Shown here: positions 44,140 to 53,202 of the stretch, piece by piece
How positions within the stretch are numbered: the stretch's first letter is position 1
How the letters are laid out: each line of letters begins with the position of its first letter
From: Cellulomonas sp. JH27-2
GTDB taxonomy: Bacteria; Actinomycetota; Actinomycetes; Actinomycetales; Cellulomonadaceae
Assembly (NCBI RefSeq): GCF_014837175.1
Contig: NZ_JACYFR010000003.1
Location: 682,001 to 746,000 of the forward strand
Length of the DNA stretch: 64,000 nt
Reading direction: 5' to 3'
Program-made: the position numbers and the translations under genes
Notes under the pieces: generated by a model
Database searches by the model: none
What the model saw: the letters and a program-made list of their open reading frames with translations, nothing else
Told to the model about the DNA's origin: nothing

Positions 44140-45342
44140 TCAGGAACCGGTGACGGTGGTGGTCAGCTGGGACAGCGGCTCGGACAGGGCGTCCACGGCC
44201 GATGCCAGGGCCTTGACCTGGTCCTGGGTCAGCTTGTCGTAGGACGTGAAGCCCTTCTCGATCGAGCCCTGCTGCGCCAGCAGCGCGTCGACCTCGGCGA
44301 ACCGCTGGTCGAGCTGCGCGGCCAGGTCGGGGTTCTTCTCCTTGACCACGTCGGCCAGGCCCTCGTAGCCGACGCGCGCGCCGTCGACGTTGGCCTGGAA
44401 GTCGTAGAGGTCCGTGTGCGACCAGATCTCCTCCTCGCCCGTGACCTTGCTGCTGGCGACCTCGTCGAGCAGCCCCTTGGCGCCGTTGGCGATCTGGAAG
44501 GCCTGGAACGTGAAGTCGGGCTTGTTGACCTCGTCGACGAGCTGCTGGACGTGCTTGACCAGGTCGTCGGCGGCCGCCTGCCGCTGCGCGTCGGTCAGCG
44601 GCGTGTACTCCTTGCCGCCGTTCGCCTCGGCGGTCGGCTGCCAGAGGTCCTTCTCGATGAGGTGCCAGCCGCTCCAGGTCTGGCCCTGCTCGACGTCGGC
44701 CTCGCGGGCGTCCGTCAGCGGGTCCAGGTCGCCGAACGACTCGGCGACCGGCTCGATGCGCTCCCAGTGGGCGCGCGTCGGGGCGTAGAGGGCCTTCGCC
44801 TTCTCGTCGTCGCCCGACGTGTAGGCCGCCGCGAACTCCTTGGTGCCCGCGATGAGCGCACCGACCTGGTCCTTCACGTACGCCACGTACTGCGTCTCGG
44901 CCGTCTTGAGCTGGTCGGCCGTGTCGCCCGTCGGGCCCACCGCCGTGCCCGAGTCCGTCACCGTGAACTTGGCGCGGATGCCGTCGCCCACCATGCCCGG
45001 CTTGCAGGCCGTCCAGTACGTGCCGGGCTTGGCCTGCACGACGAGGTCTCGGCTGATGCCGGGGCCGACGTTCTCCACCTCGGAGATGACGCGCAGGCCG
45101 TCCTCGGCCAGCAGGTAGAACTCGGTCACGTCGGAGCCGTCGTTCTTCACGCTGAACGTGATGTTGCCGCTGGGGGCCTCGCTCGACGAGACCTTGCAGG
45201 CGTCCGCGGTCGAGCTGACGGTCAGCGTGCCGGGTGGGGTCGAGCCACCCGCGGCGGACGCGGTGTCGTTGGAGACGCAGCCGGCGGCCAGGGGCAGGAC
45301 GAGGGCGGCGAGCGCGAGCGCGCCGACGGTGGGGCGGGACAT
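44140..45342 (-). CDS. efeO: Iron uptake lipoprotein EfeO (cupredoxin plus imelysin M75 domain)
   Basis: 400 aa. Lipoprotein signal with Cys22 in PLAAGCVSN. An N-terminal cupredoxin-like domain (about 45-135, with KPGTYWTACKPGMVGDG) is followed by the imelysin/M75 helical domain containing the HxxE site (WHLIEKDLW) proposed to bind iron. It receives ferrous/ferric iron and hands it to EfeU. ATG 45342 was selected because the longer in-frame extension overlaps efeU. Eleven bases from efeU, seven from efeB. Confidence 0.92.
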   Translation of the reverse strand: MSRPTVGALALAALVLPLAAGCVSNDTASAAGGSTPPGTLTVSSTADACKVSSSEAPSGNITFSVKNDGSDVTEFYLLAEDGLRVISEVENVGPGISRDLVVQAKPGTYWTACKPGMVGDGIRAKFTVTDSGTAVGPTGDTADQLKTAETQYVAYVKDQVGALIAGTKEFAAAYTSGDDEKAKALYAPTRAHWERIEPVAESFGDLDPLTDAREADVEQGQTWSGWHLIEKDLWQPTAEANGGKEYTPLTDAQRQAAADDLVKHVQQLVDEVNKPDFTFQAFQIANGAKGLLDEVASSKVTGEEEIWSHTDLYDFQANVDGARVGYEGLADVVKEKNPDLAAQLDQRFAEVDALLAQQGSIEKGFTSYDKLTQDQVKALASAVDALSEPLSQLTTTVTGS

Positions 45343-45353
45343 CGGACTCCTTC

Positions 45354-46202
45354 TCAGACGGTGGCCGGTGCCTGGGCAGGCGCGGCGGGAGCGGGGGTGT
45401 GGTGACCCCACGTGGTGCGGACGAAGATGGCAAGGACCGGCACCAGGTACGCGACGTACGCGACCAGCTGCAGCCAGGTGGTGGCCGGCGTGAAGTTGAA
45501 GATGCCCTTGAGCAACGTGCCGTACCAGCTGCTGGGCGGGACGGTGCTCGAGACGTCGAACGCCAGGTTGTTCAGGCCCGGCAGGATGCCGGCCTCCTGC
45601 AGGTCGTGGACGCCGTAGGAGAGGACCCCGGCGGCGACGAAGACGAGGAAGAGTCCCGTCCAGGCGAAGAACACCCGCAGGTTGAGCTTGACCGCGCCCC
45701 GGTACATGAGCCAGGCCAGCAGGACGGCGGTGGCGATGCCGAGCGCGGCACCGAGCAGCGGCTTCGTCGTCGAGCTCGTAGCCTTGGCGCCGGCCCACAG
45801 GAACAGCGCGGTCTCCAGGCCCTCGCGGCCCACGGCCAGCAGGGCCATGACGACGACCGCCTTGCGGCCCGCCGCGATCGCGTCATCGAGCTTGTGCTGC
45901 AGGTCCGACTTGAGATGGCGGGCCGTCTTGGCCATCCAGAAGATCATCCAGGTGATGAGCCCGACGGCGACGATCGAGAGCGTCCCGCCGATGGCCTCCT
46001 GCGCCTCGAACGACAGCCCGTTCGGGCCGAACGTCAGCAGTGCGCCGAACGCCAGCGACGCGGCGGCGGCGACGGTCACGCCCACCCACAGCGCGGGGAG
46101 CAGGTCGCGGCGACCGGTCTTGACCAGGTAGGCCACGAGGATGCTGACGACCAGCGCGGCTTCCAGTCCTTCGCGCAGACCGATGAGGTAGTTGGCGACC
46201 AT
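45354..46202 (-). CDS. efeU: Ferrous iron permease EfeU (FTR1 family)
   Basis: 282 aa with seven membrane helices. The two REGLE iron-binding motifs are present: LREGLEAALVV at the N-terminus and GREGLETALFL near residue 140. Start ATG 46202 gives the usual FTR1 beginning (MVANYLIGLREGLEAAL); the longer reading frame upstream overlaps the promoter. First gene of the efeUOB operon, behind an iron-box-like operator, so repression by an iron-loaded DtxR/IdeR-type regulator is expected. Confidence 0.94.
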   Translation of the reverse strand: MVANYLIGLREGLEAALVVSILVAYLVKTGRRDLLPALWVGVTVAAAASLAFGALLTFGPNGLSFEAQEAIGGTLSIVAVGLITWMIFWMAKTARHLKSDLQHKLDDAIAAGRKAVVVMALLAVGREGLETALFLWAGAKATSSTTKPLLGAALGIATAVLLAWLMYRGAVKLNLRVFFAWTGLFLVFVAAGVLSYGVHDLQEAGILPGLNNLAFDVSSTVPPSSWYGTLLKGIFNFTPATTWLQLVAYVAYLVPVLAIFVRTTWGHHTPAPAAPAQAPATV

Positions 46203-46268
46203 GGGTTCTCCGACGTTCGGGGCCGACCCGCGGACGGGTCGCGGCGCCCGGTGGGGCGACGGATGAGG

Positions 46269-46299
46269 AAAGGCTTGCCTCACCGACGGGGGACACTAC
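46269..46299 (-). promoter_or_regulatory. efeU promoter with DtxR/IdeR-like iron box
   Basis: 46269-46287 matches 13 of 19 positions of the IdeR/DtxR consensus TWAGGTWAGSCTWACCTWA (core AAGGCTTGCCTCACC). On the minus strand TAGTGT (46299-46294) is a TANNNT -10, so the box would overlap the transcription start, a classic repressor position. A weaker second half-site (TAAGGCTCCCC) lies at 46306-46316. Confidence 0.6.
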
Positions 46300-46413
46300 T
46301 CCGGGTAAGGCTCCCCTGACGACCACGGGCCGAAACTCGGACATGTGACGCGCGCCACCCCCGGTGCGGCGCGCGCGGCCGAGCCGACGCGTTCGTCGGC
46401 CCCGGGTCGTGCC

Positions 46414-46902
46414 TTAGCCCGGTGCGGGCGCCAGTCGGGCGCGCAGAATCGGCCAGGAGTCGGCGAACGCGGGGAGGAGCGGGAGCGAGTCGATCTCGTC
46501 GAGCGGGACCCAGCGGACCTCGTCGGACTCGGCGTCCGTGACGGCGGGGACGATCGGCGCGAGCTCGTCGGCGATGACCGTCGTGTAGGACCAGTCGGGG
46601 TGCTGCAGGACCCACGAGTCGCGTACGCCGACGGCGGCGGCGTCGATGCCCGCCTCCTCGTGGGCCTCGCGCAGCGCGGCCTGCTCGGCGCTCTCGTCGG
46701 GCTGCCGCGCACCGCCCGGCAGGCCCCAGGTCCCGCCGTGGTGGCTCCATGCGGCGCGGTGCTGCAGGACGACGTCCGTCGGTGTGCCGTCGGGGGACCG
46801 TCGGACCAGAAGCAGGCCCGCGGCGCCGTGCAGCCCCCAGTGCCGGTGCCCGCACGCGCAGTCGACCCACCCGTCGCCGGGCTGGCGCGGGTGGTCCGGC
46901 AC
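46414..46902 (-). CDS. NUDIX hydrolase
   Basis: 162 aa. The Nudix box is GGARQPDESAEQAALREAHEEAG, fitting GX5EX7REUXEEXGU. An N-terminal CACGHRHWGLHGAAGLLLVR contains a CxCxH element, as in actinobacterial forms with a possible metal site. It hydrolyses a nucleoside diphosphate linked to another moiety; substrate unknown. GTG 46902 has GGGAG nine bases upstream; an alternative GTG is at 46917. It follows the acc alpha gene by 23 bases on the same strand, so they may be co-transcribed. Confidence 0.88.
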   Translation of the reverse strand: MPDHPRQPGDGWVDCACGHRHWGLHGAAGLLLVRRSPDGTPTDVVLQHRAAWSHHGGTWGLPGGARQPDESAEQAALREAHEEAGIDAAAVGVRDSWVLQHPDWSYTTVIADELAPIVPAVTDAESDEVRWVPLDEIDSLPLLPAFADSWPILRARLAPAPG

Positions 46903-46925
46903 GCGCTCGGCTCCCACGGGTGGGA

Positions 46926-48707
46926 TCAGCCGACGATGTCGCAGATGGCGGTCCCGGCGCTGACGCTGGCTCCGACGCCGGCGGACAGGCCTGTGACCGT
47001 GCCCGCTCGGTGCGCGACCAGCGGCTGCTCCATCTTCATCGCCTCGAGCACCACGACCAGGTCGCCCTCGGCCACCTGGGCGCCCTCGGCGACGGCCACC
47101 TTCACGATCGTGCCCTGCATCGGGGACGCGAGCGTCGTGCCGTTGGCCGACGCACGGGCGGGGCCGGCGCGACGGGCCGCGGGCCGACGAGCGGGCGCAG
47201 AGCGGCCGACGCCGCGCGAGAGTGCCAGCGCCGCCGGCAGGACGACCTCGAGCCGCTTGCCGCCCACCTCGACGACGACGCGCTCGAGGCTGGGCGCCTC
47301 CTGCTCGTCGTCGGGCACCTGCGGTGCCTTGCCCAGTGTCGCGAGCGTGTCCGTGAACTCGGTCTCGATCCAGCGGGTGTGCACCGCGAACGGCTGCTCG
47401 GCGTCGGCCGGGACGAACGCCTCGCTGTCCATGACCGCGCGGTGGAACGGGACCACGGTCGGGATGCCGACGATCTCGAGCTCGGCGAGCGCGCGGCGGG
47501 CGCGCTCGGCGGCCTGCGTGCGGGTGGCGCCCGTGACGATGAGCTTGGCGACCATCGAGTCGAACGCGCCCGAGACGCTGTCGCCCTCGACGACGCCCGA
47601 GTCGACGCGCACGCCGGGGCCCGACGGGTAGCGCAGCGTGCTGATGCGGCCCGGGGCGGGCAGGAAGTTGGCCGCGGGGTCCTCGCCGTTGAGGCGGAAC
47701 TCGAACGAGTGGCCGCGCGTCTCGACGCGGTCGTACCCGAGCGGCTCGCCGGCGGCGATGCGCAGCTGCTCGCGGACCAGGTCGATGCCGCTGATCTCCT
47801 CGGTGACGGGGTGCTCGACCTGGAGGCGGGTGTTCACCTCGAGGAACGAGATGGTGCCGTCCTTGCCCACCAGGAACTCGCACGTCCCGGCGCCGACGTA
47901 CTTCGCCTCGTGCAGGATCGCGATGCTGGAGCTGACCAGCTGCTCGCGCTGCGCGTCGGTCAGGAACGGCGCGGGTGCCTCCTCGACGAGCTTCTGGTGA
48001 CGGCGCTGCAGCGAGCAGTCGCGCGTGCTCACGACGACGACCGTGCCGTGCTCGTCGGCGAGGCACTGCGTCTCCACGTGGCGCGGGCGCTCGATGTACC
48101 GCTCCACGAAGCACTCGCCGCGCCCGAAGGCGCCGACGGCCTCGCGGACCGCCGACGCGTACGCCTCGTCGATGTCGGCGGCCTCGTGCACCACCTTCAG
48201 GCCGCGGCCGCCACCGCCGAACGCCGCCTTGATCGCGACGGGCAGGCCGTGCTCGGCGACGAACGCGTGGATCTCCTCGACCCCGGCGACCGGGTCGGGC
48301 GTGCCCGCGACCAGGGGCGCTCCGGCGCGCTGGGCGATGTGTCGCGCGCTGACCTTGTCGCCGAGCGCGTCGATCGCGGCGGGGGGCGGACCGATCCAGG
48401 TGAGCCCCGCGTCGATGACGGCCTGCGCGAAGCCGGCGTTCTCCGACAGGAAGCCGTAGCCGGGGTGGACGGCGTCGGCGCCCGCGCGCTTGGCGACGTC
48501 CAGCAGCTTGGCGACGTCCAGGTAGGTGTCGGCCGCGCGGGCGCCGTCGAGCGCGAACGCCTCGTCGGCGAGCCGGACGTGCAGGGCCTCGCGGTCCTGG
48601 TCGGCGTAGACGGCGACGGAACCGATCCGGGCGTCTCGACAGGCGCGGGCGATGCGGACGGCGATCTCACCACGGTTGGCGATGAGGACCTTGGAGATGG
48701 CGGGCAC
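46926..48707 (-). CDS. accA3: Acyl-CoA carboxylase alpha chain (biotin carboxylase plus BCCP)
   Basis: 593 aa. Biotin carboxylase domain (1-450): [23 protein letters not shown]-grasp [12 protein letters not shown], and [21 protein letters not shown] linker rich in Ala/Pro/Arg leads to the C-terminal biotin carrier domain with the biotinylated lysine Lys558 in EAMKMEQ. It supplies carboxybiotin to beta subunits for malonyl- or propionyl-CoA carboxylation. GTG 48707. The symbol follows AccA3 of M. tuberculosis (Rv3285), which also lies near maf and the accD/accE genes. A motif pair upstream (48788-48812) recurs before the beta chain gene. Confidence 0.93.
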   Translation of the reverse strand: MPAISKVLIANRGEIAVRIARACRDARIGSVAVYADQDREALHVRLADEAFALDGARAADTYLDVAKLLDVAKRAGADAVHPGYGFLSENAGFAQAVIDAGLTWIGPPPAAIDALGDKVSARHIAQRAGAPLVAGTPDPVAGVEEIHAFVAEHGLPVAIKAAFGGGGRGLKVVHEAADIDEAYASAVREAVGAFGRGECFVERYIERPRHVETQCLADEHGTVVVVSTRDCSLQRRHQKLVEEAPAPFLTDAQREQLVSSSIAILHEAKYVGAGTCEFLVGKDGTISFLEVNTRLQVEHPVTEEISGIDLVREQLRIAAGEPLGYDRVETRGHSFEFRLNGEDPAANFLPAPGRISTLRYPSGPGVRVDSGVVEGDSVSGAFDSMVAKLIVTGATRTQAAERARRALAELEIVGIPTVVPFHRAVMDSEAFVPADAEQPFAVHTRWIETEFTDTLATLGKAPQVPDDEQEAPSLERVVVEVGGKRLEVVLPAALALSRGVGRSAPARRPAARRAGPARASANGTTLASPMQGTIVKVAVAEGAQVAEGDLVVVLEAMKMEQPLVAHRAGTVTGLSAGVGASVSAGTAICDIVG

Positions 48708-48787
48708 GGCTCACCGTAACGCGATCACCCCGGCTCACCTGTGCGCTGCAGGCACCGCCGCGCAAGATTGGGGAACCGGCCAAGCGC

Positions 48788-48812
48788 GTCGGAACCGCTT
48801 TTGTAGGTTTCC
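48788..48812 (-). promoter_or_regulatory. Shared acc motif pair upstream of the alpha chain gene
   Basis: On the minus strand GGAAACCTAC (48812-48803) is followed by GGTTCCGAC (48796-48788), 81 bases before the start. The outer bases form an inverted repeat (CGTCGGAA at each end, 48787-48794 and complement at 48809-48816). The same two words recur upstream of the beta chain. Confidence 0.5.
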
Positions 48813-48898
48813 GACGACGACATCCGGCCGATCCGGTCCCAGCGACCCGTCCCGGTGTCGAATCGCGACAACCGCCGCAGCAATCAACCGTGGTCCGG

Positions 48899-49576
48899 TC
48901 AGGCGCGCCAGAGATCCGGGATCGTCACGTCGATCTCTGCCAGCAGCGAGCGCAGCAGCGGCAGGCTGATGCCGACCACGCCGTGGTGGTCGCCCTCGAT
49001 CCGCTCGACGAACGGACCGCCGAGCCCGTCGATCGTGAACGCCCCCGCGACGGCCAGCGGCTCGCGCGTCGCGACGTACGCGGCGATCTCCGCGTCGGAC
49101 AGGTCGGCGAAGTGGACGGTGGTGGACGAGGTCGCGCCCAGGACGGCTCCGTTGCCCGCGCCCAGGCGGCCGGGCGTCGGCTCGCCGGCGGTCGTGCGCT
49201 CGTCCATCAGCCAGTGGCCGGTGTGCAGGACGCCGGTGTTGCCGCGCATCGCCTGCCAGCGGGCCACCGCGTCGTCGGCGTCGCGCGGCTTGCCCAGGAT
49301 CTGCCCGTCGATCTCGAGCATCGAGTCGCAGCCGACCACCACGAGGTCGTCGGCGGCGGCCAGCTCGTCCGGCATGTTCTCCGCGACGTCCTGCGCCTTG
49401 GCCTGCGCGAGCACCAGCACGGCGTCCGCGGGCTCGAGCGTGCCGAAGCGCTCGCGGGCGGCGGCGAGCGTCGCCTCCTCGTCGACCGACGACACCGCGA
49501 CGACGGGATCGATGCCGGCGGCGATCAGCGTGGCGCGGCGGGCGGGGGAGGCGGAGGCGAGCAGCAGTCGGGTCAC
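48899..49576 (-). CDS. maf: Maf-like nucleotide pyrophosphatase
   Basis: 225 aa. Maf proteins hydrolyse canonical or modified nucleoside triphosphates to monophosphates, acting in house-cleaning and septum control. Marks: LLLASASPARRATL at the N-terminus (SxSPRR-like), GCDSMLEIDGQILGKP, and RGNTGVLHTGHWLMD. An Ala/Asp-rich helical insert lies at 40-70. GTG 49576 has TAGGCT eight bases upstream. maf (Rv3282) sits beside accE5/accD5 in mycobacteria, so this neighbourhood is conserved though now split by an inserted block. Confidence 0.9.
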   Translation of the reverse strand: MTRLLLASASPARRATLIAAGIDPVVAVSSVDEEATLAAARERFGTLEPADAVLVLAQAKAQDVAENMPDELAAADDLVVVGCDSMLEIDGQILGKPRDADDAVARWQAMRGNTGVLHTGHWLMDERTTAGEPTPGRLGAGNGAVLGATSSTTVHFADLSDAEIAAYVATREPLAVAGAFTIDGLGGPFVERIEGDHHGVVGISLPLLRSLLAEIDVTIPDLWRA

Positions 49577-49629
49577 GTCGCCCGAGCCTACGGCGCGCCG
49601 GTGTGGGTGGCCGTCCGTACGGTGGCGGG

Positions 49630-50511
49630 ATGACGACGGTGGAGATCCCTGTGCAGGGCTCGTTCGACCTGCGGCGGGCGATCGGCTTCGGGTTCGGGCA
49701 GCGCGACGCGGGCTCGGGCGACGTCATGCGACTGGCATTCTGCCTCGACGGCTACCGTCAGCACGCCGCAGCGGCGGTCACGCAGCCGGCGGCCGACGTC
49801 CTGCTCTGCGACGTCGTGGCGGGCGACGATCCCGACGCGGTCGCGGCCCACGCGGCGCGCGTCCTCTCGGTCGACGTCGACGGTCGCGGGTACGACGAGC
49901 TCGGCACCCGCGACGAGCTCGTCGGCCGCGTGCAGGCGGCCGCACCCGGTCTGCGGCCGGTGCTCTTCTACTCCGCGTACGAGGCGCTGCTGTGGGCGGT
50001 GCTGTCCGCCCGACGACCGGAGCGGCAGATGGCGCGCGTCCGCGACGCCCTCGCGCGGAGGGACGGTGCGGTCTTCGACGTGGCAGGCGACCAGCTCGCC
50101 GCGGTTCCGCTGCCCGAGCGGATCCTGGAGCTCGACCAGATCGACGGGCTGCCCGACGTCAAGGTGCGGCGCATGCACGGCGTCGCACAGGCGGCGCTCG
50201 ACGGGCGGCTGGACACCCCCGCCCTGCGGGTGCGCGACGAGCAGGAGGTCTCCGCCGAGCTGCAGCAGCTCGAAGGGATCGGTCCCTTCTACGCGATGCT
50301 CACGACGGTCCGTGCCCTGGGGAGCACCGACGCCGTGCCGGCCGACGAGCCTCGGCTCCTGGCCGCGGCGGCCCGGCTGGTGGGGCGCGACGAGCCGCTG
50401 GACCCCGCCGAGTACCGCGATCTCGCCGCGGCGTGGACGCCCTGGCGGACGTGGGTGTCGGTCGCGATCCGAGCGACCGCCGCCGATGCCCCCGGTCGGG
50501 GCCGACGCTAG
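49630..50511 (+). CDS. HhH-GPD DNA glycosylase (AlkA-like)
   Basis: 293 aa. An AlkA-type N-terminal domain is followed by the helix-hairpin-helix GPD domain (about 105-285). Visible: PVLFYSAYEALLWAVLSARR, LQQLEGIGPFYAMLTTVRAL, and VPADEPRL, where the aspartate fits the catalytic position of AlkA-like enzymes. The motif is GIGPFYA rather than GIGPWTA. It should remove alkylated adenine or other damaged bases. ATG 49630 has TACGGT at 49618-49623, six bases upstream; an in-frame ATG 27 bases upstream is rejected. First gene of a block inserted between maf and the accE/accD cluster. Confidence 0.82.
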   Translation: MTTVEIPVQGSFDLRRAIGFGFGQRDAGSGDVMRLAFCLDGYRQHAAAAVTQPAADVLLCDVVAGDDPDAVAAHAARVLSVDVDGRGYDELGTRDELVGRVQAAAPGLRPVLFYSAYEALLWAVLSARRPERQMARVRDALARRDGAVFDVAGDQLAAVPLPERILELDQIDGLPDVKVRRMHGVAQAALDGRLDTPALRVRDEQEVSAELQQLEGIGPFYAMLTTVRALGSTDAVPADEPRLLAAAARLVGRDEPLDPAEYRDLAAAWTPWRTWVSVAIRATAADAPGRGRR

Positions 50512-50595
50512 GACCTTCGGGGTGCCCGCAACCACAGCGGGGCAGGGCACAATGTCCGCGGGGCCGGCGTGGTCCCGCACCCGTCAGGAGAGACC

Positions 50596-51291
50596 GTGAG
50601 TGACGTGAGATCGCGCGAGAACGACGACCTCGACGAGCTGGACGACGCCGCCGTCGACGAGATCCTCGCCGCCGAGGCGGCCCTGCAGGCGCCGCCGACG
50701 CAGGCCTGGCGCCGCCGCACTGGCATCGAGATGGTGATCTCGGGCTTCATCGGCCTGATCGCGTCATTCGTGCTCTCGCACGACGCGCTCAAGCTCGCGG
50801 CCAACCCCAAGGCGAACCTGTCGTGCAGCATCAACGCGACGATCAACTGCGCGACGGTCGCGAAGCAGTGGCAGGCGACCGTCATCGGTGACATCCCGAA
50901 CGCGTTCTTCGGGATCGCCGCGGAGGCCGTCGTGATCACCGTCGCCGTCGCGATCATCGGCGGCGTGCTGTTCCCGCGGTGGTACATGCTCGCCGCGCAG
51001 GCCGTCTACACCGTCGGCTTCCTCTTTGCGTACTGGCTGTTCTACGAGTCCATCACCAAGATCCACGCCGTGTGCCCCTGGTGCCTGCTGATCACGGCGA
51101 CGACGACGTTGGTCTGGGCCGGACTGACGCGCCTCAACATCCGCGAAGGCCACATCGTGCTGCCGGGCGCCGCCGGACCGTGGGCCCGGCGGTTCGTCGC
51201 CTCCGGGTACGACTGGTTCATCACGATCGGCCTGATCTTCGTCCTCGTGCTGATCCTGCTCATCAACTACGGCGGCTCGCTGTTCTCCTGA
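50596..51291 (+). CDS. Vitamin K epoxide reductase (VKOR) family protein
   Basis: 231 aa. After an acidic tail of about 35 residues there are five hydrophobic helices (IEMVISGFIGLIASFVLS, AFFGIAAEAVVITVAVAIIG, MLAAQAVYTVGFLFAYWLF). The two redox sites are visible: the loop pair in NLSCSINATINCATV and the CxxC in AVCPWCLLI. Bacterial VKOR replaces DsbB, using quinone to re-oxidise a DsbA-like partner and so form disulfides in exported proteins. GTG 50596 follows CAGGAGAGA. No DsbA partner is in this window. It could supply the cysteine-rich exported proteins nearby. Confidence 0.9.
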   Translation: MSDVRSRENDDLDELDDAAVDEILAAEAALQAPPTQAWRRRTGIEMVISGFIGLIASFVLSHDALKLAANPKANLSCSINATINCATVAKQWQATVIGDIPNAFFGIAAEAVVITVAVAIIGGVLFPRWYMLAAQAVYTVGFLFAYWLFYESITKIHAVCPWCLLITATTTLVWAGLTRLNIREGHIVLPGAAGPWARRFVASGYDWFITIGLIFVLVLILLINYGGSLFS

Positions 51292-51318
51292 TCCCCGTCT
51301 GGCTCGCACGCCCGACGG

Positions 51319-51368
51319 ACCCGCGATCCCGACCGCCGAACGCCGAATCGGTGGCCAGGGTCGCGGGT
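51319..51368. terminator. Hairpin between the convergent VKOR and DUF885 genes
   Basis: ACCCGCGA (51319-51326) and TCGCGGGT (51361-51368) can pair around a 34-base loop that has a smaller inner repeat (ACCG and CGGT). Position between converging genes fits a bidirectional terminator; the long loop makes this tentative. Confidence 0.45.
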
Positions 51369-51378
51369 TCGTTCGCGT

Positions 51379-53043
51379 TCAGGCCGCGAACCTGGTCAGG
51401 ACGTCCAGGGGGAGCGAGCCCATCGACAGGGCGCGGTCGTGGAACTCGCGCAGCGTCGAGCCGGATCCCAGGGCGCGGTCGCGGGTCTGCTCCCACAGGC
51501 GCTGGCCGATCTTGTACGACGGCGCCTGCCCCGGCCAGCCCAGGTAGCGGTTCCACTCGAACCGGATGAACGCCTCGGGCATGTTCACGTTCGCGAACAG
51601 GAACTCCCACCCCTTGTCGGCGTCCCAGGTGCCGCCGCCCCACTCGTCGGGCGCGCGGAGCCCCAGGTGGACACCGATGTCGAAGACGACACGCGCGGCG
51701 CGCATGCGCTGCCCGTCGAGCATGCCGAGCCGGTCCGCGGGCGTGCTGAGGTAGCCGAGGTCGGCCATGAGCCGCTCGGCGTACAGCGCCCAGCCCTCGC
51801 CGTAGCCGGACGTCCAGCAGGCGAGCCGCCGCCACGTGTTGAGCGTCGCGCGCTGGTAGACGGCCTGCCCGATCTGCAGGTGATGGCCGGGGACGCCCTC
51901 GTGATAGACGGTCGTCTTCTCGCGCCAGGTGTTGAAGGTGGTCACCGACGGCGGCACGGACCACCACATGCGGCCGGGCCGGCTGAAGTCGTCCGACGGG
52001 CCGGTGTAGTAGATGCCGCCGCTCTGGGTGGGGGCGATGCGGCACTCGAGGGTGTGCACCGGCAGCGGGATGTCGAAGTGCGTGCCGTCGAGCGCCTCGA
52101 TGGCGGCGTCGGACGTCTCCTGCATCCAGGCGCGCAGCTCGTCGGTGCCGTGCAGCGTGGTGGCGGGGTCGGCGTCCAGGAGAGCAACAGCGTCGGCGAC
52201 CGACGCGCCGGGCCCGGCGATCTGCGCCGCGACGGCCTCCTGCTCGGCGACCACGCGCGCGAGCTCCTCCAGACCCCACTGGTACGTCTCGTCGAGGTCG
52301 ACGGTCGCGCCCAGGAATGTGCGCGACAGCAGCCCGTAACGCTCGCGCCCGGCGGCGTCGGCGGTCGGAGCGTGCGGGGCGAGCTCGCGCAGGAAAGCGG
52401 CGAGCTCCCCGTACGCGGCGCGCGCGGCCGTCGCCCCGCGCTCCAGCTCGGCCCGCACCAGCGAGCACGACGACGAGTCGTCGAGCTGCGCCCCGGCGAC
52501 GAACGACGTGAAGAACGACTCGGCACCGGCCAGGTCATTGGCGTCCGCGATGCCGATCTCCACCTGCCGCACGGCCGGAGTCAGTCCACGCGACGCCCCG
52601 AGCCGCAGCGACTCGGCGTAGCCGGCCAGCGCGTCGGGCAGCGCGTTCAGTCGCGCCGCGACGTTCTCCCAATCCTGCGGCGTCGCGGTGGGCATCACGT
52701 CGAAGACATCACGTAGCAGCTGCACGGGCGAGGCCAGATTGTTGAGCTCCCTCAACGGCTCGCCGGCCTCGTCGAGCTCGACGATCAGGCCCAGCCGCTC
52801 GCGCATCGCCGCCAGCGTCACGTGGTCCACCTGGTCGCCGGGCTCCAGGTCGTCGAGCCGGGACAGTGCGGCACGGGCGGCGTCCGTGCGCGCCTCGATG
52901 CCTGCGGGTGACAGGTCCGTCATCTCGTGGTCGTGCCCCGCCAGCCCCATGAACGTCGCCTCGATCGGGTCGAGGTCGGCACAGGTGGCGGTGTAGTCCT
53001 CGGCGACCTGGTCGATCGCGGACGGTTCTCGTGAGGTCGTCAT
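51379..53043 (-). CDS. DUF885 family protein (probable metallo-carboxypeptidase-like)
   Basis: 554 aa, cytosolic, no signal peptide. DUF885 proteins resemble M32-type metallopeptidases. The likely metal site is TTVYHEGVPGHHLQI (an HExxxHH-like arrangement) with GWALYAERLM nearby supplying another ligand. The start ATG 53043 replaces an upstream in-frame ATG at 53085. The biological role of the family is poorly known; peptide degradation is plausible. It converges with VKOR and is divergent from the lipoprotein of the sigma module. Confidence 0.85.
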   Translation of the reverse strand: MTTSREPSAIDQVAEDYTATCADLDPIEATFMGLAGHDHEMTDLSPAGIEARTDAARAALSRLDDLEPGDQVDHVTLAAMRERLGLIVELDEAGEPLRELNNLASPVQLLRDVFDVMPTATPQDWENVAARLNALPDALAGYAESLRLGASRGLTPAVRQVEIGIADANDLAGAESFFTSFVAGAQLDDSSSCSLVRAELERGATAARAAYGELAAFLRELAPHAPTADAAGRERYGLLSRTFLGATVDLDETYQWGLEELARVVAEQEAVAAQIAGPGASVADAVALLDADPATTLHGTDELRAWMQETSDAAIEALDGTHFDIPLPVHTLECRIAPTQSGGIYYTGPSDDFSRPGRMWWSVPPSVTTFNTWREKTTVYHEGVPGHHLQIGQAVYQRATLNTWRRLACWTSGYGEGWALYAERLMADLGYLSTPADRLGMLDGQRMRAARVVFDIGVHLGLRAPDEWGGGTWDADKGWEFLFANVNMPEAFIRFEWNRYLGWPGQAPSYKIGQRLWEQTRDRALGSGSTLREFHDRALSMGSLPLDVLTRFAA

Positions 53044-53202
53044 CCTGCCGACAGTACGCGCGGGCGCCGACACCGCTTCCACCATTTCGTCGCGCCGATC
53101 GTCTCCGCACCTGTCACAGTCATCGCAGCGCAGAGGGCTGCGAGCAGTGCGACGAGGACGTCAGCGGCCCGCCCGGTGGGGCGGAGGAAGCAGGGGGCGA
53201 CG

